Positions 1-4,314 of a DNA stretch of 7,809 bases are shown here, piece after piece. The notes under the pieces were generated by a model, which saw nothing but the letters and a program-made list of their open reading frames with translations, was not told the DNA's origin and searched no databases. Source of the stretch: CAZXBB01 sp964638815 (GTDB taxonomy: Bacteria; Planctomycetota; Phycisphaerae; Phycisphaerales; SM1A02); contig CAZXBB010000076.1 of the NCBI GenBank assembly GCA_964638815.1, forward strand, positions 1 through 7,809, in the 5' to 3' direction. Each line of letters begins with the position of its first letter. The first letter of the stretch is position 1. The translations under genes were made by a program, and so were the position numbers.

Positions 1-90
1 CCCGCGCCCGCGCCCGCGCCCGCGCCCCGCGCCCGCGCCCGCGCACACGCCCACGCCCGCGCCCACGCCCGGGCGCACGAACACGCCCAG
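1..90. repeat. CCCGCG simple-sequence repeat, degenerate toward the right
   Basis: Near-perfect hexamer units of CCCGCG run from the window edge to about position 44. They then decay into related CACGCCC/GCGCCC units up to about 90. The tract lies just past the stop codon of the minus-strand dockerin-tail ORF and has no coding character in any frame. Its left end may lie outside the window. Alternating C/G steps could favour non-B DNA or polymerase slippage, but that is inference. Confidence 0.8.
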
Positions 91-127
91 GCACACGGGC
101 CACGCTCCCGGCGCGTCAGGCGCAGCC

Positions 128-409
128 CTAATCGTTGACGAGTATGAGCAGCAGATCGAGGATCCCGATGCGGCCATCGCTGTCGCGGTCCGCCGGGCAG
201 GGATTCCCTGGCAGGATCGCGCATGGACCCCAGGCCTCGACCAGCTCAAGGATGTCGCCCATGCCGACGGCGCAGTCGCGATTGATGCGGCCGCGAGAGG
301 GGCGCGGGCGGCGTCCAGGCGAGCAGGGCACCCGCCGCCCCGGCGAAGGCGGACCACAATCGACGACGCACCGTGCGACGTTCCGCGCAGTGGCCGGCAG
401 GATGTTCAT
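128..409 (-). CDS. Short ORF with C-terminal dockerin-like (EF-hand-type) module, probably degraded
   Basis: The ATG at 409 is preceded on the minus strand by GGAGG with a 7-nt spacer (421-417), a strong ribosome site that fixes this start. The 93-residue product has an unremarkable Arg/Pro-rich first 40 residues. From about residue 41 to the end it has two repeats: 'INRDCAVGMGDILELVEAW' and, from residue 71, 'CPADRDSDGRIGILDLLLIL'. Each has the Asp/Asn-rich loop then hydrophobic helix of type I dockerin-like repeats, which in Planctomycetota commonly end long secreted proteins; the C-terminal 'VND' is near the usual 'ANW' ending. A functional carrier would have a signal peptide and a large upstream domain, both missing here. 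A signal-peptide-like stretch occurs in an adjacent frame at about 371-311. The likeliest reading is a truncated or frameshifted remnant; a genuine small protein is possible. Tail identity is fairly sure, intact function is not. Confidence 0.6.
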   Translation of the reverse strand: MNILPATARNVARCVVDCGPPSPGRRVPCSPGRRPRPSRGRINRDCAVGMGDILELVEAWGPCAILPGNPCPADRDSDGRIGILDLLLILVND

Positions 410-416
410 GGCGGAT

Positions 417-421
417 CCTCC
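417..421 (-). promoter_or_regulatory. Shine-Dalgarno GGAGG for the dockerin-tail ORF
   Basis: On the minus strand GGAGG lies 7 nt before the ATG at 409. It is one of only two strong Shine-Dalgarno sites in the window (the other is at 4305-4310). It argues that this short ORF was a translated gene, even though the protein looks damaged. Confidence 0.6.
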
Positions 422-537
422 GACGCGTCCTACCCGAGCCCGGGGGCAGATAACGCGGGTTCCCGGACCATGCCGCCCCGGTGCGCACGACCCCGTGGGC
501 TCGCCGGCGGAACCGGTCCGATTCTGCCTTTTTTCCG

Positions 538-566
538 TTGACGTGGCCGCACGGACCCCTCATACT
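538..566 (+). promoter_or_regulatory. Sigma-70-like promoter, TTGACG - 17 bp - CATACT
   Basis: TTGACG at 538-543 and CATACT at 561-566 are separated by exactly 17 bp, and a run of six T (529-534) sits just upstream of the -35 in the position of an UP element. In DNA this GC-rich the combination is notable. Predicted transcription start is about 573. It would drive the leader/terminator unit at about 573-656 and, by read-through, the membrane protein gene at 683. It is recognised from consensus only; Planctomycetota promoters are less well characterised than enteric ones. Confidence 0.55.
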
Positions 567-572
567 CGGCAC

Positions 573-656
573 GTTCGGCCGCCGCTGGCCGGATTTGCTC
601 AAGGGCGATGAAGCCCCACCTGCGCAGACACCTGCGCGCGTGGGGCTTTTTCTTTT
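573..656 (+). ncRNA. Candidate small RNA or attenuated leader ending at an intrinsic terminator
   Basis: Between the promoter at 538-566 and the terminator at 611-656 there is room for an RNA of about 80 nt. It holds a hairpin at 576-591 (CGGCC, 6-nt loop, GGCCG) and then the terminator hairpin. GGGC at 603-606 can pair with GCCC at 613-616, which would occupy part of the terminator's left arm, so a simple antiterminator is conceivable. No known riboswitch class was recognised. The RNA ends 27 bp before the ATG at 683, which suggests a regulatory leader, but an independent small RNA fits equally well. The RNA itself is inferred; promoter consensus and terminator are seen. Confidence 0.4.
611..656 (+). 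terminator. Strong rho-independent terminator upstream of the membrane protein gene
   Basis: AAGCCCCAC (611-619) pairs perfectly with GTGGGGCTT (640-648). Inside it, GCGCAG (622-627) pairs with CTGCGC (632-637) across an ACAC loop, with one C-C mismatch and one G-T pair between the two stems. A T-rich tail (TTTTTCTTTT, 647-656) follows directly. On the minus strand the hairpin is not followed by a U tract, so it works only rightward. No plus-strand protein gene lies upstream in the window, which makes its purpose the puzzle discussed in the findings. Confidence 0.85.
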
Positions 657-682
657 GGCCCCCGAACGTCACGAGCTGCCGG

Positions 683-2350
683 ATGAGGCAAGAGGCGAAG
701 TCAACCGAGAGCAAGAGAACGGTCGAGCGGCGGGGCGACCTCCACGCCCCGCCGACCGACCGGGCCCCGGGCCGCCGTCATGGCGCCCGCCGAAAGGCCG
801 CCGGTCTGGCCCTGATGGCGGCCGCGTTTGTTACGACCCCCGCAGCGGCCCACGAGCGCTGGGTGCAGCACGCACTCCTCCGCTCGTTCGACCGCTCGCT
901 GTTTGAGCAGGTGGGCTGGACGAACGGCCTCACCGCGCTCGCCCTCGTCGTCGCGATCGTCTTCCTGGTGATCCGCGCCCGCCCCAATCCCGCCGCGGCT
1001 GCGTCCCCGTGCCCGCCGTGCCCGCCGTGCGCGTCACGCCCGATCGAAGCCTGGATGCCGGCTCTCCTCCGCGTGTGCTACGGCGTGACGCTGATCGCCT
1101 TCGCGATGCGCGGCGCGTACCTCGCCCCCGACCTCTGCGCGGTGCCGACGCTCGAGAGTCGCCTGCTTGTCGCGCTGGCCGGGGCGACCGGCGTGCTGCT
1201 GATCGCCGGCTTCCGCGTCCGGACCGCCTCGCTGCTCTCGCTCGTCATCTTCGCATGGGCGCTCGTCCGGCACCCGTTCGAGCCGTATGCGGGCGCGGCG
1301 ATCGGGCCGATCGACGTGCTCGCTTACGCCGAGGTGGTCGGCATCGTGGTCTACCTGGCCATCCGGGGCGCCGGTCGACTCGGTCTCGACGGCCTCGCGG
1401 CGCGCGACGCCGGCGAGCTCGCGCGAATCGCGAAGGGCCGCTCGGTCGCGGGCGTGCGCATCGCCCTCGGCGGAACGCTCGTTCTGCTCGGCGTCCTCAA
1501 GTTCCTGCGCCCCGAGATCTTCATGGGGGTCGTGCAGAATTACCCCGAGATCTTTCACGAGCCGTTCGCCCGCGTCGTGGGAGCGAGCGAGGAGACCGTG
1601 GTCTTCGGCGCGAGCGTGACCGAGATTACGCTCGGCCTCTTCCTCGCGCTCGGCCTCCGGACGCGCGGCGTCACGCTCATCCTCGGGATGATCTTCGCGG
1701 CGACCGCCTGTGCCTTTCGCGAGGAGGTTCTCGGTCACCTGCCGCTGATCGGCATGGTCGCGGTGCTCCTCGTCGAAGGCGGCGGGTCCACGCGCCGCGG
1801 CATCGACGGTGATCGCGTGCAGGAGGGCGACATTCCGGGCGCGGCGCCCGCGCGGACACCGGCGTTGCGGCGACCCGCGACGGCGCACGTCCGCACCGCG
1901 TCCGTGACGACGCTTGGCGTCGCCGCGTGCCTGGGTCTGCTCAGCTTCCGCGTGGCGGCGGCCGCGGACCACGCCTGGGTCGAGCCGTTGGGCCCGTCGA
2001 AAGCGTCCGGGACGTTCGAGGGTCATCGGCAGCGCTGCGCCGCGACGCTCGTGGTCGTTCCGGGCGACACCGGCCTCAACCGGTTCTTTACGATCGAGCT
2101 CGAGCTGCGCGACGCCGACACGCACGAGCTGCTGTCGGACGTCGAGGTGACCGTGGACGTCACGATGCCCCAGCACGGCCACGGCATGCCGACGACGCCG
2201 CAGACGCGCGCGGCGGGGCCGGGCCGGTTCGTGACGCGGGGGTGCAAGCTCCACATGTACGGCGCATGGCTCGTGCAGGTGGAGGTCCGGCGCGACGGGC
2301 GCCCGTGGGACCGGTTCGTCGCCGCGTACGAGCTTCAGCCCGCGGGCTGA
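683..2350 (+). CDS. Polytopic membrane protein: tandem DoxX-like units fused to a periplasmic YtkA-like domain
   Basis: With the ATG at 683 the product is 555 residues. An in-frame ATG at 608 would place the terminator inside the gene, so it is disfavoured; the ATG at 815 would cut into the signal peptide. There is no clear Shine-Dalgarno at 683. Residues 36-56 form a signal peptide (RRKAAGLAL... TPAAA) before mature 'HERW'. TM1 is about 82-98, then a CPPCPPC loop (110-116). TM2-TM5 (127-228) and TM6-TM9 (258-365) look like two DoxX-type 4-TM units with matching 'GFRVRT' and 'GLRTRG' turns. After a charged linker, TM10 (407-423) leads to a C-terminal domain (452-551) with TMPQHGHGMP (495-502 holds M, H, H, M) and CKLHM (521-525), resembling YtkA-like/FixH-type periplasmic domains. 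Arg/Lys-rich loops place both termini outside the cytoplasm. DoxX relatives are linked to membrane redox chemistry and YtkA-like domains to copper; the actual function here is unknown. Confidence 0.85.
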   Translation: MRQEAKSTESKRTVERRGDLHAPPTDRAPGRRHGARRKAAGLALMAAAFVTTPAAAHERWVQHALLRSFDRSLFEQVGWTNGLTALALVVAIVFLVIRARPNPAAAASPCPPCPPCASRPIEAWMPALLRVCYGVTLIAFAMRGAYLAPDLCAVPTLESRLLVALAGATGVLLIAGFRVRTASLLSLVIFAWALVRHPFEPYAGAAIGPIDVLAYAEVVGIVVYLAIRGAGRLGLDGLAARDAGELARIAKGRSVAGVRIALGGTLVLLGVLKFLRPEIFMGVVQNYPEIFHEPFARVVGASEETVVFGASVTEITLGLFLALGLRTRGVTLILGMIFAATACAFREEVLGHLPLIGMVAVLLVEGGGSTRRGIDGDRVQEGDIPGAAPARTPALRRPATAHVRTASVTTLGVAACLGLLSFRVAAAADHAWVEPLGPSKASGTFEGHRQRCAATLVVVPGDTGLNRFFTIELELRDADTHELLSDVEVTVDVTMPQHGHGMPTTPQTRAAGPGRFVTRGCKLHMYGAWLVQVEVRRDGRPWDRFVAAYELQPAG

Positions 2351-2504
2351 GGCGAATGCCGTTCAGGCAAGGCGCTGCGTTCGGTGGCGTGCGTCATGCC
2401 TCACGCTCCCTTCCTGACGTTCGTGAACAGAAAGTGCCACTGCCAGGCGGCGACGGACTCAATGGACATGTCCAGTGCCACCTCGTATGCCGGCGAGGCG
2501 TTCC
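2351..2504. other. Non-coding spacer after the membrane protein gene
   Basis: No ORF with coding character is seen on either strand. The spacer contains one perfect 12-bp palindrome, TGGACATGTCCA at 2463-2474, which could be a protein-binding site, though nothing links it to a regulator. No T-tailed terminator follows the stop codon at 2348-2350; the palindromic repeat starting at 2505 is the first strong secondary structure downstream. Confidence 0.5.
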
Positions 2505-2628
2505 TCCGGCGCCTTGCCGATCCCGCCGTTCGTGTCCGCATCCGCGCCTTGTGGTGCGGGCGCCCTCGCCTGCACCTCGTCCCCTGGGGTTCGGGTGCAG
2601 GCGGGGGCGCCTGCACCACAACAAGGCC
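2505..2628 (+). repeat. Palindromic dispersed repeat, copy A (complete)
   Basis: A 5' lead (TCCGGCGCCTTGCCGATCCC...) shared with copies B and D is followed by a large inverted repeat. The left arm is CCTTGTGGTGCGGGCGCCC...GCCTGCACC (2547-2576) and the right arm is GGTGCAGGCG..GGCGCCTGCACCACAACAAGG (2594-2626), around a loop of about 17 nt. The same unit recurs 129 bp downstream as a half copy and again at the window's right end. The fold resembles REP/BIME-type or MITE-like elements. There is no transposase and no T tract. It could protect the 3' end of the upstream mRNA. The spurious ORFs over it are by-products of the repeat. Confidence 0.85.
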
Positions 2629-2633
2629 GGCCT

Positions 2634-2706
2634 TCCGGCGCCTTGCCGGTCCCGCCGTTCGTATCCGCATCCGCGCCTTGTGGTGCAGGCGCCCTCGCCT
2701 GCACCT
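2634..2706 (+). repeat. Palindromic dispersed repeat, copy B (left half only)
   Basis: TCCGGCGCCTTGCCGGTCCC and the following bases match copy A at an offset of exactly 129 bp, through the left palindrome arm CCTTGTGGTGCAGGCGCCC...GCCTGCACC (2676-2705). Similarity stops at CTGATTAG, so the loop and right arm are missing. Copies A and B form a direct tandem, with B truncated. Confidence 0.85.
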
Positions 2707-3013
2707 GATTAGCCCCGCGAGCCGATCGACGTGCGCTCGCAATCGCTGGGTGAGGCCTTCGACAACAAGTTGCCCGTCCGGACTGCGCATGACTCTGATA
2801 GGAGCGGACGAAAGAAAGCGCTCGGTAAGCCAACTAACGACCAAGCTCAGGGGCGGGCCGCCGGCGACGACCGTTCGCCCGCAAAGAGAACGTCGGAATG
2901 GGAGCCGGAATGGGCCAGCGCCAGCTGGACCTCCGGCGGTTGCGCGCCCGATCGCGCGGCGGGCGGCAGCGGCGGCGGAGGAGCGTTGGTGCACTTCGCG
3001 AAGCGACTAACCA
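2707..3013. other. Intergenic stretch without recognisable gene
   Basis: No protein on either strand shows domain character or a good start. Open frames here are GC-driven shadows or read through the neighbouring repeats. The only structure noted is the weak attC-like pairing at 2829-2995. Confidence 0.5.
2829..2995. other. Weak attC-like imperfect inverted repeat
   Basis: AACTAACGACCAAGCTC (2832-2848) at the left and GGAGCGTTGGTGCAC (2980-2994) at the right resemble the two ends of integron cassette attC sites. ACCAAGCTC (2840-2848) pairs with GAGCGTTGGT (2981-2990) leaving one unpaired G, the kind of extrahelical base attC sites use. The R-box fits (RYYYAAC, GTTRRRY) are imperfect, the inner arms do not pair well, and no integrase is in the window. 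It may be a decayed cassette end or chance. Confidence 0.2.
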
Positions 3014-3097
3014 GGGAAGCAAACCTGGACATGCATATTCCGCGGTGACTTCACCGGGAAGCAAACCTGGACATGCATATTCCGCGGTGACTTCACC
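3014..3097. repeat. Perfect 42-bp tandem duplication with internal hairpin
   Basis: Two identical 42-bp units, 3014-3055 and 3056-3097, each start GGGAAGCAAACCTGG and end GCGGTGACTTCACC. Each unit carries the inverted repeat CGGTGA-CT-TCACCG across its right junction, extended to CGCGGTGACTTCACCGCG at the end of the second unit. Exact identity indicates recent duplication. A diverged copy in the opposite orientation lies at 3247-3288. Confidence 0.9.
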
Positions 3098-3246
3098 GCG
3101 ACCCTCGGGAGGGCGTGAACCACGGATACGTTGCGGGCCACGTGCCATTCCAGGCCGGCACGAAGCCTTCCGCGTTTCCGGAGATCCACGTCCATGCCCA
3201 TCTCGCGCCCATCGCGCGCTGAGTTCTCGTCGATCGGACGGTGTCC

Positions 3247-3300
3247 GGTGAAATCACCGCGGAATGTGCATCTCCGGACTGGTCTCCCTGCGGAATGTGC
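3247..3300. repeat. Inverted, diverged copy of the 42-bp repeat plus a truncated extra copy
   Basis: GGTGAAATCACCGCGGAATG and the bases to 3288 match the reverse complement of the 42-bp unit at about three quarters of positions by eye. It keeps the hairpin (CGGTGA-AA-TCACCG) and the GCGGAAT-TGCAT core. A second partial core, TGCGGAATGTGC at 3289-3300, suggests that this side too was once a tandem pair. Together with 3014-3097 it forms a head-to-head arrangement around about 150 bp of unique DNA. Confidence 0.75.
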
Positions 3301-3303
3301 GGA

Positions 3304-3377
3304 TTGCGGTGCGGGCGTCCCCGCCTGCACTCGAGCGTGCAAGGTCGCCCGGTGCACGCGGGACGCCTGCACCGCAA
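3304..3377. repeat. Palindromic dispersed repeat, diverged copy C
   Basis: TTGCGGTGCGGGCGTCCCCGC (3304-3324) pairs with GCGGGACGCCTGCACCGCAA (3358-3377) with one mismatch and a one-base bulge. Arm sequence and spacing match copy A (TTGTGGTGCGGGCGCCC / GGGCGCCTGCACCACAA), including the CGCCTGCAC inner block. The 5' lead seen in copies A, B and D is absent. Compensating changes in both arms (GTGG/CCAC to GCGG/CCGC) suggest that the fold itself is kept. Confidence 0.7.
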
Positions 3378-3384
3378 CGGCCCG

Positions 3385-3525
3385 CGGAGCGCTCCACCAG
3401 GACCCGGAGTGTCGTCCCCCTCCGCCCGCAGGCGAGTCATACAGCCCGCCGTACGGAGGGCGCAAAGCCGCGTCGTAGCCATCGCAGGACCGGCCGCGAG
3501 CGTCGCCGGTGAACGGGTTCCGTCA
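3385..3525. other. Intergenic stretch, nothing recognised
   Basis: No gene, repeat or strong hairpin is supported here. Open frames on both strands lack plausible starts or domain character. Confidence 0.4.
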
Positions 3526-3557
3526 TTGGTGACGCGGTCGAACAAACCACATATAGT
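3526..3557 (+). promoter_or_regulatory. Possible promoter for the lipoprotein operon
   Basis: A locally AT-rich patch (AACAAACCACATATAGT, 3541-3557) stands out in the GC-rich spacer. TATAGT at 3552-3557 is a fair -10. The best -35 by sequence, TTGGTG at 3526-3531, sits 20 bp away, longer than ideal. GGGTTCAACCC (3561-3571), an 11-base palindrome just downstream, could be an operator. A leader of about 120 nt would precede the GTG at 3685. Confidence 0.35.
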
Positions 3558-3596
3558 GTCGGGTTCAACCCCTCTCCGTCCCAGATGACGCCGGCA

Positions 3597-3618
3597 CCTG
3601 CCTTCGGGCGAGGGCAGG
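3597..3618 (+). other. Hairpin in the leader of the lipoprotein operon
   Basis: CCTGCCTTCG (3597-3606) pairs with CGAGGGCAGG (3609-3618), ten nearly perfect pairs with a tight loop. It lies in the inferred 5' leader. No T tract follows, so it is not a terminator; it might affect mRNA stability or translation. Confidence 0.4.
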
Positions 3619-3684
3619 CGGCTGGGACCGCTCGAGGACTGTCACGATCGGCGCGAACCTCCCTCCAGCCACCGAACGACCGAA

Positions 3685-4314
3685 GTGACCCTCCGAACCC
3701 TCGCGCGCATCACGCCGCTACTCCTCGCGGGCATCCTCGTGATGGGATGCTCGACGTCGGTGCGTGTGAGCGATCCGCCCCGCACCGCGACCGAGCAGTT
3801 CCTCATGTCGCAGGCGGCGGCGAAGGCCATCGCGCAGCTCTCGCTGGAGCCGCTCCGCGGCCGGCGCGTATTCGTCGATGCGCAGTACTTCGTGGCGTCG
3901 GAGCAGGAGTTCGTCATCGGCGAGCTGCGGGCCCATATGTTCCAGTCCGGTGTGCAGGTCGTGGCCGAGCGGGCAGACTCCGATATCGTCATGGAGGTGC
4001 GGACGGGCGGCATCGGGATCGATCGCACCGACTTCCTGCTCGGCATTCCCTCGCTCCTGCTGCGGGCCGGGACCGACAGTGAGGACGGCATCACCTCGAT
4101 CCCGCTGGCCACGCCGGAGCTGGCGCTTGCGAAGAACATCGATCAGCGTGGCATCGCCAGTGTCGCCTACGTCGCCTACTGGCGGGAGACCGGCGAGATC
4201 GTCGGCGCCTCGGGTCCGATGCTCGGGTTCACGGCCCGGGAAGACTGGTGGTTCCTCGGCAGCGGCCCGAACACGGTTGGCGACATCCCGACCGTCCTGC
4301 CGCCGGAGGAGTAG
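3685..4314 (+). CDS. DUF6655-type lipoprotein
   Basis: The GTG at 3685 gives a 209-residue precursor starting MTLRTLARITPLLLAGILVM, a short basic region, a hydrophobic core and lipobox V-M-G-C with the lipidated Cys22. The start is fixed by the signal peptide; no clear Shine-Dalgarno precedes it. After the Cys, 'SDPPRTATEQFLMSQAA' (29-45), 'RRVFVDAQYF' (60-69), 'SDIVMEVRTGGIGIDRTDFL' (99-118), 'LLGIPS' (118-123) and the closing 'GFTAREDWWF' (181-190) fit the DUF6655 pattern recalled for small lipoproteins of Planctomycetota and Proteobacteria, whose biochemical role is unknown. Length is typical. Residue +2 after the Cys is Ser, compatible with outer-membrane sorting by the E. coli rule. It is the first gene of a two-gene operon: its TAG (4312-4314) abuts the next gene's GTG. 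Confidence 0.85.
   Translation: MTLRTLARITPLLLAGILVMGCSTSVRVSDPPRTATEQFLMSQAAAKAIAQLSLEPLRGRRVFVDAQYFVASEQEFVIGELRAHMFQSGVQVVAERADSDIVMEVRTGGIGIDRTDFLLGIPSLLLRAGTDSEDGITSIPLATPELALAKNIDQRGIASVAYVAYWRETGEIVGASGPMLGFTAREDWWFLGSGPNTVGDIPTVLPPEE
4305..4310 (+). promoter_or_regulatory. Shine-Dalgarno GGAGGA inside the lipoprotein gene end
   Basis: GGAGGA encodes part of the last Glu codons of the lipoprotein. It lies 4-5 nt before the GTG at 4315, which immediately follows the TAG stop. This supports the GTG as the true start and implies translational coupling of the two genes. Confidence 0.75.

Noticed and set aside
1034..2254. Open frame of 406 codons on the minus strand
   Set aside because: It is antisense to the DoxX/YtkA-like gene and has a charged low-complexity product; the plus frame shows clear TM segments.
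2384..3010. Open frame of 208 codons with a repeated 'RIRALWC.RPRLHL' motif
   Set aside because: The motif is the translation of palindromic repeat copies A and B; frame and start have no other support.
3014..3300. CRISPR array
   Set aside because: The 42-bp units abut with no spacer between them and the other copy is inverted and diverged. No cas gene is present.
3007..3465. Minus-strand frame with repeated 'VKSPRNMHVQVCFP' and a Trp-rich alternative frame over 3110-3230
   Set aside because: The repeated peptide comes from the 42-bp tandem repeat. The Trp-rich stretch has no start, no homologue recognised, and is only about 40 codons.
3559..3583. tRNA 3'-end-like sequence (GGGTTCAACCCC followed by CTCTCCGTCC)
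   Set aside because: Only three of five T-stem pairs form and no matching acceptor strand, anticodon arm or D arm lies upstream, so neither a tRNA nor a clear attachment remnant is supported.
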